From contig JAQMWT010000311.1 in the NCBI GenBank assembly GCA_029834535.1, forward strand, positions 62,001 through 126,000: a stretch of 64,000 nucleotides of DNA, in the 5' to 3' direction. The notes below the pieces were generated by a model. That model did no database searches and was not told the origin of the DNA. It worked only from the letters and a program-made list of their open reading frames with translations. This DNA comes from Chrysophaeum taylorii (Eukaryota; Sar; Pelagophyceae; Pelagomonadales; Pelagomonadaceae). Position 1 is the first letter of the stretch, and every line of letters starts with the position of its first letter. A program made the position numbers and the translations under genes. Below, piece after piece: positions 17,384 through 27,200 of this stretch.

Positions 17384-19551
17384 CCAAAATCGAGGAAGCA
17401 CTCCTATTGCCCTGCCCTCCTCGAGCTACTACAGAGCAACTGGAGTATGAGTGGTACACGATGACGCAAGGCAACCTTCCGCTCTCCAAGTACGTCAGCA
17501 AGTGGGTCCAAAAATTTGGACTATGGCGAGCTGCTTCTAAGAACCCGGTGGAACCCGAAGCTTTTCGGATGCACTTTCTCCGAGGGTTATCGTCTGAAAA
17601 GCTCCGACACGACATTCACCTTGCGCGGATCTCGGCCCCGGACCAAACGCTAGACCAGACGTTCCAACTTGCCTTGCAATTGGACGCGATGCCAGAGGTG
17701 GGGACGTCCAGCGACAAGCATGAAGGTCCAAAAAAGACCGAAGTCCCAAAAGACAAGCCCCACCGTACGCGTAAGGAATGCCATCCTTATGTGCTGGAGC
17801 TTGTCTGTGACGCGCCACTGATGAGAGGTCAGGCCTACCGCCCTTATCGCTCGCTCTACCCTGATTTGCGTGTGATACCAAACTCTTTGTCGTCATATTG
17901 CTTCCACGAGCCGAACGAAGTTTACGTGGCTGTGGAGCATGTTGGCACAGGACCTATTGGACTCGACCCTGAGGTACCCATGATCGAGGGAGAGATCATA
18001 CCACATGAAGGTTGCGTCAAAGTACAGCTGGAAGCCGCTGAAGAGGATACAAGAGTCTGTTTTGCGACTGCTTCAGCTGACGAAGATGAGACGGAAGTCG
18101 AGGAGGTCTTAGCTGTGAGACCCCCTCCTGAACCTCCTCCAGAAGAAGGAACAAAAAAAATGTCGAAGGAAGAAGCCACGACTCAGGAGCTGATTGCTAG
18201 GCATGCTTCTTTGGTTTGGATTCCAATCACCTATATCAGCGTCGTCGTTTATTTCGCCGGCGCTGGTGGATCGAGTTTGGGGATCCAACGATGCAATACT
18301 GTTCCCACCACCACCCCACCACCACCGTTGGTTGTATCGCCTGGGACGGCTCAATCTTTTTCAGGGGGCACCGTCGCCACTGCTGTGATGCAGAGCAACC
18401 AAGTCTCTACGACCGCTGAAGAGGAGGGCGCATTGAAGGAGCGACCAGCGTATTTCAAGACGTACGCAGTTCCGTGGGCGGACGCGCCTAACGACGAACA
18501 TGGTTATCCTGTACCAGTGGTGCCTCCTCATTTAGCTGATCAAGAGAGCATGCAAGTCATCCCTCCGACCGTCGCGCAGGTCGAAGAGGTGATGGCCGCG
18601 CTGGGCATTACAGACCATCCCGCTTTAAATGAGGATGAAAAACGGATGATGCGACATTTGCTTTCCTACTCGTGGGCATTCTTTGATGACGTGATGAGAC
18701 CCGTTGATTCGCCTGAGGTCACCCTCCGGTTCAAAGAGGACAATCCGAGCCCGATTAAGTTGTCGCCGTATCGGTTGTCAAAGGAGAAGATCGAGTGCTT
18801 GAGACTTCAAATCGAGGAATGGAGTCGAGACGGAGTTGTCCGTCCCGCGCACTCTCCTTGGGGTTTTCCTATCCTGATGCTGCCTAAGAAAGGGGCTGAG
18901 TCGGGCACTTCCAACGCTTACAGAGCGGCTGTCGACCTGCGGCGCCTCAACAAATTGCTCAAGGATGACAGTTGGCCGAGCGTGAGCATGACCGACGCGT
19001 TGATGTTTCTCACCGACAAGTTCCGTCGTTCTAGCATGGACATCCGATGGGGTTACCACAATTTGCGATTGTCAGCGGACGCGCAGGATGTAGTGACCTT
19101 CACTAGTCCTTTGGGAGCATTCAGCTATATGCGTTTACCTTTGGGAGTCAAGCCTGCTGGCAGCCTGTTCTGCAAGCAACTCAACACCGATCTGTCGAAG
19201 TGGTTGTACCGTGACCTAGTGGCTTATATCGACGACATTTTGGTTGGGCATGCAGACACTAAGAGTCATTTGCAATGCCTTGTTCAAGTCATTCCCCACT
19301 TGGCGTCGAAAGGGTATAGCGGCAAGGTTAAGAAGATCCACTTCATGAAGGAGGTCATTGAATTCTTGGGGCATTTGTCTACCCCGAATGGACTTCTCCC
19401 GTCACCAAGATCGACGGAGGCCATCCGGCATATGCCAATCCCTGGTACTTTGTCAGATGCTGATCCCAAAAGCAAGTCCGCTCCTTCCTTGGGATGGGGA
19501 GTTTTTGTCGTCGTTATGTGCGCAATTTCGCGCGAGTCGCGGAGCCGTTAA
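17293..19551 (+). pseudogene. Ty3-B-L Gag C-terminus fused to reverse transcriptase by two in-frame deletions
   Basis: The capsid C-terminus (YEWYTMTQGNLPLSKYV, MHFLRGLSSEKL) runs to HRTRKE and jumps to the region after the protease-like domain (HPYVLELVCDAP). It then reaches methyltransferase motif I (VVYFAGAGGSSLGIQRC) and jumps again to the Pro-rich linker TTTPPPPLVV before reverse transcriptase. RT blocks are intact: AAVDLRRLNK, DIRWGYHNL, VAYIDDIL, EFLGHLST. The frame ends at about 19471 through one lost A. So a Gag-RT fusion remains without protease or methyltransferase. Confidence 0.88.
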
Positions 19552-21761
19552 GACAGTTGACTTTGCCAGATGTTAAGTTCGAGTGGACGAAAGAGTGTCA
19601 AGAGGCCTGGGATGCCATCATCGAAGCTATTGTTACTTCTAAGGGCATTTACCATCCGGACTACTCATTGCCGTTCTACATTCGGACAGATGCATCTGCG
19701 CATGGATTAGGCGCTTACTTGTTTCAGAAAGTGCCAGTCGTTGGTGACGATGGAAAAGAACGGGTGGAGGAGAGAGTTATTGAGTACTGGAGTCGAACCG
19801 TGCCTAAGTCGATGAGGAAGTATGATCCTCGGCGCTTGGAACTCCTCGCAGTACTCTCTGCTCTCGAAAATTTCCGATTTTATATCGAAGGTCATCAGAC
19901 AAAGTTAGAGACGGATCATCGTAACTTAACGTTTCTGCGGGATTCGAATCATACGTCTGGACAGTTAGCACGATGGGCTATGCGGCTTGCTGCGTTCGAC
20001 CGGGAGCTCGGATACAAACCTGGAAGCTCCCCGGGCATGCGCATCCCTGATTGCCTGTCGCGCAATCCAATCGACAAGTTAATCGAGCAGGACGAAGACG
20101 GAGAACCGATCAATGAAGCGTATCTGATCTTCCAGGAGATCCCCACCGATGTTCCGGGCACAGCGTGCTTCACCTTCTCATCAGTGACGATGTCTCTGTT
20201 GGCAGACAGGGAGTATACTGCAGCTCTAGCAGCAGTTAGTACGCGTCGGAGCGCGCCGCCGCCTCAATTTGCGTACGAAGCCGATCCGGTAGACCCCGTT
20301 GAACGGCTCCCTTTTGCTGATCAAGCTGAGGATGAGATCACTCTCGAGGAGATAGCTAAAGAACAGATTGAAGACAAGACTTGCACGCAGATCCGTCAGA
20401 GCCTCGATTCGGAGCAGAAGGATCCACGCGATAAGCCACCCCTGCCGTACGAGATCGAAGACAACGTCTTGTACAAGGTTGACGAGTCAGAATCTCGACG
20501 TCTGATTGTGGTCCCACAGTCGATGCAGGAGCGTGTGATCACCATGCACCATCGAGGGCTGTTCGGAGGCCATGTGGGACGAGATTCGACAGCGAGCCAG
20601 ATTTTGGAGCGATACTGGTGGCCCAACGTCATATCGTCGGTCACCGACTTCATCAAGGCCTGCATCATCTGTCAGAAAGTTCGATCCACGGTGCCGAAGC
20701 GCTATGGCCTCCTTTGCCAACCGAATCGCATTGGTGATTGCTATGTCCTAGGAATGGATCTCTTTGGACCACTGAGAGGAGCCGACTTGCACACGTATAT
20801 CCTCGCGATGTACGATGCTGCGTCGCATTTTCTCAAGCTGGCGTTGATAAATACCAAGCATGACTACGCGATCTTGAATGCATTTGTTGACAAGATTGTC
20901 CTCGAGGGATGTCTCCCGCGGTGTATAGTTACGGATAATGGTAGTGAGTTCGCGAACAAGTTGTTCCGGACGTTCGTTCGTCAATTCAACGTTCGATACC
21001 GCACGACCATTCTTTATCACCCACAGAGTAATCACACTGAGCGAGTCAATCGGTTCATCAAGGCCTTCCTCCGGGCCGCGATGGATGAGCAGCGCCAAAC
21101 GGACTGGTCTATTTTTGTCCAGTACGTGGCTTTCATGTACAACCGGATGTATATCCCCGGAACGAAGATCTCGCCGTTTATGATGCGTACCGGCAAGCAA
21201 CCCCTGTTACCGCCTGATTACAACATCTTGGGCGAACAGCGTGGTCTGCCTCAATCGCGTCAACAGATCCTGACGGACTTTAAGCACAAGTTTGAATTTT
21301 ACAGTCAACTCGTCGCTCGGGCACATCAAAAGGCCCAGGAGACTCAGAAGATCAACTACGACGCCCATCAGATCGACATCCAGTTCTCTCCTGGCGATTA
21401 TGTCTTGCGTTTTGTGCCTAAGACGCGTCACAAGTTGCGGCCTATTTGGCGTGGCCCATATATTGTTACCAAGAAGAAGTCTCCAGTCGTTTACGAAATT
21501 AAAGACGTGCACGACGACAATGCCGAACCCGTTGTGGTATCCGTGCAGCAGATTGTGCCTTTGAAAGTGCCGATAATCGACACCTCTTCGGCCCCCTGCA
21601 CACGCCTTCAGACCGCGACCGCTTTAAGCACGGCAAATTTGTCATTTTTCGGGTCAAAGCACGAGGTAATGCGTGGAAGAAACGTATCTATGTTGCCGAG
21701 GTCTATGAAGACTATGATCACGACAATGATACTGTGGCATTACACTATTATACTGATCTAG
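19494..21761 (+). CDS. Ty3-B-L RNase H and integrase
   Basis: Continues Pol after the frameshift: RT connection (RRYVRNFARVAEPLRQ), RNase H (RTDASAHGLGAY, ETDHRNLTFL), zinc-binding HHCC (HHRGLFGGHVGRDST, ACIICQKV), and the integrase core with Asp in GMDLFGPL, Asp in VTDNGSEF and Glu in HTERVNRF. The post-core segment WRGPYIVTKKKSP follows. It then shifts frame at about 21594 where one C is missing from a run. All catalytic integrase residues remain. Confidence 0.88.
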   Translation: MGSFCRRYVRNFARVAEPLRQLTLPDVKFEWTKECQEAWDAIIEAIVTSKGIYHPDYSLPFYIRTDASAHGLGAYLFQKVPVVGDDGKERVEERVIEYWSRTVPKSMRKYDPRRLELLAVLSALENFRFYIEGHQTKLETDHRNLTFLRDSNHTSGQLARWAMRLAAFDRELGYKPGSSPGMRIPDCLSRNPIDKLIEQDEDGEPINEAYLIFQEIPTDVPGTACFTFSSVTMSLLADREYTAALAAVSTRRSAPPPQFAYEADPVDPVERLPFADQAEDEITLEEIAKEQIEDKTCTQIRQSLDSEQKDPRDKPPLPYEIEDNVLYKVDESESRRLIVVPQSMQERVITMHHRGLFGGHVGRDSTASQILERYWWPNVISSVTDFIKACIICQKVRSTVPKRYGLLCQPNRIGDCYVLGMDLFGPLRGADLHTYILAMYDAASHFLKLALINTKHDYAILNAFVDKIVLEGCLPRCIVTDNGSEFANKLFRTFVRQFNVRYRTTILYHPQSNHTERVNRFIKAFLRAAMDEQRQTDWSIFVQYVAFMYNRMYIPGTKISPFMMRTGKQPLLPPDYNILGEQRGLPQSRQQILTDFKHKFEFYSQLVARAHQKAQETQKINYDAHQIDIQFSPGDYVLRFVPKTRHKLRPIWRGPYIVTKKKSPVVYEIKDVHDDNAEPVVVSVQQIVPLKVPIIDTSSAPCTRLQTATALSTANLSFFGSKHEVMRGRNVSMLPRSMKTMITTMILWHYTIILI

Positions 21762-22027
21762 GTTCACGCGATGACCCCCGTGTTTTCGACCCTACCAAGC
21801 CTCTAACTGAGCGACAGCTCAGACCAGAATACAAAGATCGTGACGGATGCAGTTTCACTCGTTTTCGAGCGAACATGGATGGCTGTGAGCCTTGTGTCAA
21901 CGATTTCCACCCTGACGAGATCGATACCCTTGTCACTAACTTCAGCCTCCACAGCAACAAAGTCCCTACGGACATCGCTGAACGCGCTTATCGTCTCATT
22001 CGTGAGCGCGACCTTCGTCACCCTTGA
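21734..22027 (+). CDS. Ty3-B-L Pol C-terminal domain (frameshifted off)
   Basis: Holds YTDLGSRDDPRVFDP, RQLRPEYKDRDG and the natural Pol end at RERDLRHP-TGA. The frame is that of the right copy's Pol C-terminus. It is separated here only by the single-base loss at about 21594. Confidence 0.75.
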   Translation: MALHYYTDLGSRDDPRVFDPTKPLTERQLRPEYKDRDGCSFTRFRANMDGCEPCVNDFHPDEIDTLVTNFSLHSNKVPTDIAERAYRLIRERDLRHP

Positions 22028-22062
22028 AGTCGAGGACGACTTCACCTTAAGTAGGGGGCTCC

Positions 22063-22413
22063 TGTGGCGGTAATAACCATCCCCCACTTATGTGCCTGTT
22101 ACCTGCCTGTTACCTTGAATTTGGCGGTGTCATGCTTGACACCCACACCTGCTTCTCCAAGGATACTCCTGTACCGAGAACCTGTGTTGCTCTTGCCGAT
22201 CTAGCATATCTTGCTGGATCACCCATTGGAATCTATCGATTCTTGTTGTTTCCTTGAAATTACCCTCAATTAAATGTTCGACAGCATGGCGTGAGCGGAG
22301 TGTGAGCGCTTGGTTGGACGTGTGGTGGAACCACCCGTGGTTCAGGACCGTTGAGCGGTCACGTTGTGACCGACGGTTAGGCGAAGAGGGGCGGGTGAGC
22401 TGAGTTTCCACCA
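22063..22413 (+). repeat. 3' LTR of Ty3-B-L
   Basis: 351 bp, from TGTGGCGGTAATAACC to TTTCCACCA. Preceded by AAGTAGGGGG, a likely polypurine tract. Nearly identical to the LTRs at 45353-45708 and 54825-55181. Confidence 0.9.
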
Positions 22414-22896
22414 TAGCGTCAGCGAGATCGTTAGATCCGTGCAGGACGGATTCCCACGTGTAGAAGCCCTGTAGGAAGTACTGAGTTATACCTGTTTCAG
22501 GCATCAGATGTTCGACGAACAATTGCATGACGCGAAACGAAAGCATTTGGAGTGTGACTTGGGCGTTGTCCATCGACTTGAGGACGGCGCTAGGGGGGGT
22601 CACTAAAGGTGCTAACCTTAGACTTGGGATCTTGTTGAGCCGGAGTGGGAGGCGGAGCCGCAGCAGCGACGGCAGGTGGTGGTGCTTGCGTTGCTTGCAC
22701 TTGGGTGGACAAAGCGCTTATTTGTGCCATCAAGCGAGCTTCGTTGTCTAACATCTCTTGTCTATGCCGAGCTTCGTACGCTTGAGCTTGCTGTTGCATG
22801 TCTCTTTGGTACTTGGCTTCTATACGAGCTTCTTGCTCTCTTAAAACGAGCTTCTTGCTCTCTTATCTCCTTCTGGAGTTCTTGGTTCGTCGGCAT
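22414..22896 (-). pseudogene. Gag-like fragment of element X, left arm, cut by Ty3-B
   Basis: Mirror copy of 44871-45352. From ATG 22896 it encodes a Glu/Gln/Arg coiled coil, an Ala/Pro stretch (APPPAVAAAAPPPTP) and, after a frame change at a run of seven C, a helical segment (LKSMDNAQVTLQMLSFRVM). Here one extra T near 22840 adds a second frameshift. Ty3-B interrupts it at the same base as in the right arm. Confidence 0.65.
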
Positions 22897-23261
22897 TTTG
22901 GTTCAGGAACGTCAGTGAACTTGACTTGTCTGGAAATCCTGGGACTCTGCTGATACCGGGACTGGGCCCATAACCTAGAGAACAGTAATCACAACTGTGT
23001 TACCCTTCAGCAGAGTGTGAGAACAGTGGTAGTCTGTCCTCGAATCTGTCTCTTAATCGAGGACAGCCGGTGTGAATAACACCGCGTTTTCTTAAATCAA
23101 AGGTGGCAAAGTTAAGTAAAAACCCTAGAACAGGAGGTACTAACCCTCGCTCAGATTTTCTATCTCTACTCCTACCCCACAAAACCACCCACGTCCTTCA
23201 TGCCCCCCACACACACACACCCCTCTTAGCAGTCGACCTTTAAAAACTTTCAACCAAAGCC
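22897..23261 (-). other. Element X leader, tRNA-iMet primer site and probable LTR, left arm
   Basis: On the minus strand GGTTATGGGCCCAGTCC (about 22962-22978) lies about 66 nt upstream of the gag-like ATG. It is complementary to the anticodon-stem region of initiator tRNA-Met, the half-tRNA primer type known from Drosophila copia. Sequence outward of it (to about 23210) is probably the LTR; its outer boundary is not clear. A CA microsatellite lies near 23205-23222. Confidence 0.6.
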
Positions 23262-23775
23262 CTGTGCCGCGCCGCCCAAGGATAAGGAGGTCATCCAAGC
23301 CGTCTACGGCGACCTCGCAGACTATTTCCACGACCCGCGGCGGCACTTTCAGCGCGCCATTCTCACGCCCCGTCGAAACAATGTTGTCGATGCTGGCAAC
23401 GCGCGCATGGCCGCGGCCTTTCCAGGAGACGAGGCGTCGGAGTTCTTTTCGGCCGACTAGGATGGGTCGGAAGACGACGTCTCGCTCTTTACAGTCGAGT
23501 TTTCAACTCCCTGACAACCAACGGCATGCTGACTTTGAGCGCGAGCTTAAGGTGCTTAAGGTCTTCGCAACCTCGACCCGTCGTGCGGCCACTGCATCGG
23601 TACCAGATACCAAGATCAATCGTGTCAGCTCTCTGTCGAGTCGGCAACCCCGAGGATATCCTCTTCTGGGTCGACGACTCCACCCTACCCCACACGTGCT
23701 GCGCAATACCGATAAGCCCCCTCCCGGCGTCTACACGCGCACTGTCGTCTGCGCCGAGGTCCTCCTCGGGTAGCC
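23262..23775 (+). pseudogene. PIF1/Helitron-type helicase remnant, left arm
   Basis: One frame from about 23278 reads KDKEVIQAVYGDLADYF, then RAILTPRRNNVVDAGN, PGDEASEFFSAD and a stop at 23458. This is the PIF1-like segment RAILTP...PG-E---S-D common in Helitron helicases. Shifted frames then give LNSLTTNGM and, near 23570, LDPSCGHCIGTRYQDQ. Several frameshifts make it non-functional. Flanks show no Rep gene or Helitron 3' hairpin. Confidence 0.72.
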
Positions 23776-23880
23776 GCCCTTACTAGGACCAGGTGAGCTT
23801 ACTGGGACCAGGTAAACTTACTAGGACCAGGTGGATTTACTAGGACCAGGTGAACTTACTGGGACGTCAACTTACTGGCC
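23776..23880. repeat. Tandem array, about 20-22 bp units (ACTGGGACCAGGTGAACTT)
   Basis: Four to five units follow the helicase remnant. The right arm (43920-43984) keeps only about two, so the array length has changed since the arms duplicated. Confidence 0.8.
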
Positions 23881-24349
23881 TGCACTTGTCCTTACTACTA
23901 ATTGGCAGATCAAAGGAGCTGGAGGTGACCAAGCCGACCAGAAAGAGTGACGTGGTTTACTTACCTGCGTTCGGATCACCGACGGCCAAGCTGTCGGACC
24001 CTCTGGGCAAGCAAAAAGCCCTGAAGGCAAAAACAAACCGCGGCCGTCGCAACGGTCGAGGACTAGAATCGTTTGGGGGGATTCGACGCGAGCCGGCGAG
24101 GATGCACTCATTCCCCAATGACACAGCATGTCGATGATGCGCAAGAAACGAAGCGGGAGGCGACAAGCGTACACGCTTCGCGTTGCTCCATCAGCGCCTC
24201 TGTAGACCCCAAATTTTACGCAACCGCAGGTCGAGATGCAGCATGCTCGATTGCGGGAGAATGACCCCGCTCAACCCTATTAGGTGCTCTACTATAATAA
24301 TTAGGGTTGTATCAGGGATACCACATGAGAACGGGGGGCGGGACTCATC
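23881..24349. other. Non-coding stretch 3' of NTPase copy B
   Basis: No ORF with codon structure or homology is visible. It is conserved in the right arm (43451-43919). It contains an AACCCTAAT/ATTAGGTGC region with weak inverted symmetry about 80 bp past the NTPase stop. This might be a 3' UTR feature. Confidence 0.4.
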
Positions 24350-26095
24350 TCATTCGGACGGACCATTGCGCAAGAAGTGGTGAAGGCCGTACTTCTCCGC
24401 GACGACACCGACTTTTTCCGTCACCGATTCGAGCACGTCAACAACACACCAGTATTCGAAATCGAAATGTCGATTGATGAGGTCCTCATACCCGCCTTTA
24501 ATATTGAATTGTGGCTTAGGTTCTGCATTCAAGTGAAGGAAGACGAAGGTAGCCTTGAAGTTCTCCTTTCCGGGAACAGTCCGATACTTGCCATCGAATT
24601 TATCCACCACACCGAGACCTTCGAGGAAGAACATCGCAGCGCTTGATTTGAATTCAAACTTATTTGACTTTGAGCTTCTTGCATTGATCAATAGCTTTGG
24701 GCTGTACGCGAAGTCAATGCCCGGGAAATTAAAGGGCACCATGTACATTAAAACGTTGGACTCCTCTTTCAGCTTCTTTAGTGCGTCCATGGACCGGGAC
24801 CAAGCACCCGACTTCGGGCTCTCGTCTGATTTTATCACCGTGCGACGAAGTTCGAGAGCGTCCAGCGCTGATCCCGGCTTCCAGTTGGCCGGCAGCACCG
24901 AGAGCACGAAAGTGCACACGTCGCGCTCGAACATGTGTCCAAACTCGGAACTATGATAAACCTGTTGGGCACACTTGAGTTTTTTGACGACGAGGGTGTG
25001 GAGGGCGAGCCGAGCAAGCTCGTGAACTGACGCGACGGCCTGCACCCTGTCTTGCCACGTCGGCACGGGCAAACCATGGGCTGGAGCGATTGTGAAGAAC
25101 TTCCCGGAAACCGACGAGGAAGCTTGGACGTCACTGGACGCATCGAAAGCCAGAAAGTTGACGAGAGTATCAAGCGCGCCCGATGACTTCACGGTTTCTT
25201 TTGCGTGTCTGTCGATAATGCGGGCGCGTGCAAGAAATTTCGCTTTATTGAAAACGTACCGCGGCGCGCAGCCCACCAGCAGCGCCCGCCGCAAGATTTC
25301 GTCTTCCTTACTTTTCAGCGTGTCGAACGTCTCTCCGGGGGCAGTTTTTGCAGTCCAGAGTGTCGGTACCATGGCGCGCAACTCATCTTTTGTAGGTGGC
25401 GCCGTGACGAGAACTATCTTGTCCTTGTCGGCATTCGGGTAATGTTCGTTAGCGTTGTTCGACGCGAATTTGATCGTGCGGCACTTAGACGTATCCTGGT
25501 AGGGTCTCTTTTCGGGCGGGTCTATGAGCACGAAGGCCTCGGGGTCTCTCGCAGCAAGTGCACCATGCCATATATCCGCACGACCGCGCGTCCACACTTC
25601 GTATTTGCCCTGGGCACTAGGTTGGAAGAGGATGATCTCTTCGTCCTTGAACCCAACGCGCATCACGGTCTTATTTTGCGCTAGCAGCTCCTGCATGGCA
25701 AAAAACATTGAACCGCGCGTCTTTCCGATGCCAGGGTCGCCCACGACGATGACGTCCTTGCTGGATTCCGTCGCATCGATCGCGTGCCGCGCCACCGAGC
25801 GCTGCTCTTTCCGAGTGATCACTGCGTTAATTTTAGATTTCACCGAATCGTAGTCGATCGCGATCGACGGTTTCTGCACCAGCACACCGTACCCCGCGTG
25901 TTGCACTTTGCCGCCGATCTCCGCATCGAAATTTTCCTCCAGCGCGCAGCACATCCCGTGCAGCTCGATAATCTCGGCGGCGAACCGGTCGAGGTCCTCG
26001 CGCCGCGTCCACCCCTCCGACTGATGTGGCCTGCGTGCGATGGTAGTGAGCGCAGTTCTGCCATCATCCGATCTTCCCTCGAATGAATAATTCAT
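24350..26095 (-). CDS. Crinkler/RHS-type P-loop NTPase, copy B
   Basis: 581 residues, complete. Walker A is GDPGIGKT (119-126). Walker B-like AFVLIDP lies at 187-193. A sensor-like strand is followed by KDELRAMVPTLW (235-247), corresponding to the MPxWSxxEL motif of CRN/RHS proteins. GCAPRYVF (275-282) corresponds to GGxPRYV. The C-terminal half (from about 370, GHMFERDVCTF; later FPGIDFAYSPKLL) occupies the place of the restriction-endonuclease-like domain of the family. I cannot identify a full D-(E/Q)xK set, so nuclease activity is doubtful. No signal peptide or LxLFLAK-type header is seen in this ORF. CRN/RHS proteins act on host nuclei as effectors in pathogens, or in intragenomic conflict; the role here is unknown. 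Confidence 0.85.
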   Translation of the reverse strand: MNYSFEGRSDDGRTALTTIARRPHQSEGWTRREDLDRFAAEIIELHGMCCALEENFDAEIGGKVQHAGYGVLVQKPSIAIDYDSVKSKINAVITRKEQRSVARHAIDATESSKDVIVVGDPGIGKTRGSMFFAMQELLAQNKTVMRVGFKDEEIILFQPSAQGKYEVWTRGRADIWHGALAARDPEAFVLIDPPEKRPYQDTSKCRTIKFASNNANEHYPNADKDKIVLVTAPPTKDELRAMVPTLWTAKTAPGETFDTLKSKEDEILRRALLVGCAPRYVFNKAKFLARARIIDRHAKETVKSSGALDTLVNFLAFDASSDVQASSSVSGKFFTIAPAHGLPVPTWQDRVQAVASVHELARLALHTLVVKKLKCAQQVYHSSEFGHMFERDVCTFVLSVLPANWKPGSALDALELRRTVIKSDESPKSGAWSRSMDALKKLKEESNVLMYMVPFNFPGIDFAYSPKLLINARSSKSNKFEFKSSAAMFFLEGLGVVDKFDGKYRTVPGKENFKATFVFLHLNAEPKPQFNIKGGYEDLINRHFDFEYWCVVDVLESVTEKVGVVAEKYGLHHFLRNGPSE

Positions 26096-26104
26096 CCGGG
26101 AGAA

Positions 26105-26614
26105 TTAATTCGAACATACTTTGTTCGCAACAACAACAGGAAGAAGTACGACAAAAACCAATACCACAACAAAACATACGGGACAACTGCGTGGTTCTGA
26201 TGGAGAGCGAGACAGTGTCGGCGATATTTTGACCACGTATCGCGGCGTGCTCTCGCTCTCCGACGATGTGATTTCGACAACCGTGCCGCTCGCGGCGCTC
26301 GAGCTTAAGCGCTTCGCTCTCGCCACGAGCCCCGTGGCTACCACTTGGAACCACGCCGTGACGCGCCACTGCTCCGCACCGTGCTCATCGAACGCGGCCT
26401 TCAAGTGTTCAACAGAGCAAGCGCCAGCGCGTCGAGATTGTAGAGTCGGCCCATTGCGACAAAAGCTCCAGCTTGAAAGTAACGCCCAACAGAGCGGAAA
26501 CTCGAAAGGCTCGACGAGTCGAGAGTTACTCAGGCGGCGCAATGCGCCGAGCAACCCACAACATCGCGCACACCGATGCGCGAGTACGAGACCCTCGGCG
26601 GAACGAGGATTCAA
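26105..26614 (-). CDS. Upstream ORF b of NTPase locus, copy B
   Basis: 169 residues ending just before the NTPase start. Conserved with copy C up to about residue 125 (VEHLKAAFDEHGAEQWRV, ARAKRLSSSAASGTVVEIT). The ends then differ because copy C has two extra bases at the CACGTAT(AT)CGCGG site. Loss of frame conservation there suggests the last part is not coding, or that splicing joins the conserved part to the NTPase. Unrecognised family. Confidence 0.35.
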   Translation of the reverse strand: MNPRSAEGLVLAHRCARCCGLLGALRRLSNSRLVEPFEFPLCWALLSSWSFCRNGPTLQSRRAGACSVEHLKAAFDEHGAEQWRVTAWFQVVATGLVARAKRLSSSAASGTVVEITSSESESTPRYVVKISPTLSRSPSEPRSCPVCFVVVLVFVVLLPVVVANKVCSN

Positions 26615-26626
26615 AAAAACGGTGAG

Positions 26627-26995
26627 CTACAACAACGACAACACAGTGCGCGCACGACACGAGGGGTTCGTCCACACGGAGACGCCGGACACTCACGGCG
26701 CGAGGCGGAGCCCCTTCAACGTGTCCTGGAGCTTAGCGAGGTCGGCCGCGACCTCCTTGCGCGCTTCGGCGAAGAACTGCTCCTGTTTGGAATTCTTCGC
26801 CGCCTTGAACTCGGCTATAAGCTCCTTAAGCTCCTGCTCCTTCGCATCGATCTCCTCCCGCACTTGCAACTCCTTGCGCTCCTGCTCCTTCGCAAAGATC
26901 TCCTCCCGAACTTTTTCGCGATCTAAGTCTTTGCCGCCGCTCGTCGAAACAAAGGCCAACTGCCCCCCGCGAAACCCAGCTGCCGACGGGAACAC
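26627..26995 (-). CDS. Small coiled-coil ORF a of NTPase locus, copy B, with candidate intron
   Basis: Coiled-coil ORF from ATG 26995, as in copies A and C. Near residue 75 the segment reads FFAEARKEVAADLAKL where A and C read ERIDKLDSSLAKL/ERIDKLESNLAGL. A block of about 40 bases is replaced without loss of frame. The stop lies inside GTGAGT. A 70-nt candidate GT-AG intron spans 26696-26627, with its acceptor after TTGTTGTAG. Confidence 0.5.
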
Positions 26996-27200
26996 GCGAG
27001 TCGTCGCTCTGCAAATCGAGGCGAGTCTGCGCAGGGCAAAGGGAAGTCAGCACCGCCACGAATCAACGCGCGCCCTACGAGGACGCAACACAGCGGCGGC
27101 AACAACGCACCGCGCAGGTGCCCTCGATGAGGACGATAGTGTGCGATGGACGGAGGCGAAAAAACAGCGACACATCCCGTGCTTCCGAAACGGGCAGGTT

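Larger units (their letters stand above)
15496..22413 (+). mobile_element. Ty3-B-L: internally deleted Ty3/gypsy element (left arm)
   Basis: Left-arm copy of the element at 45353-55181. Its 5' LTR lacks the first about 129 bp; its 3' LTR is complete. Compared with the right copy it lacks about 1.79 kb (zinc-knuckle region plus protease-like region, junction near 17780) and about 0.98 kb (nearly all of the methyltransferase domain, junction near 18297). Both deletions preserve reading frame. Single-base losses at about 17346, 19471 and 21594 cause frameshifts. It cannot be autonomous. Confidence 0.9.
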
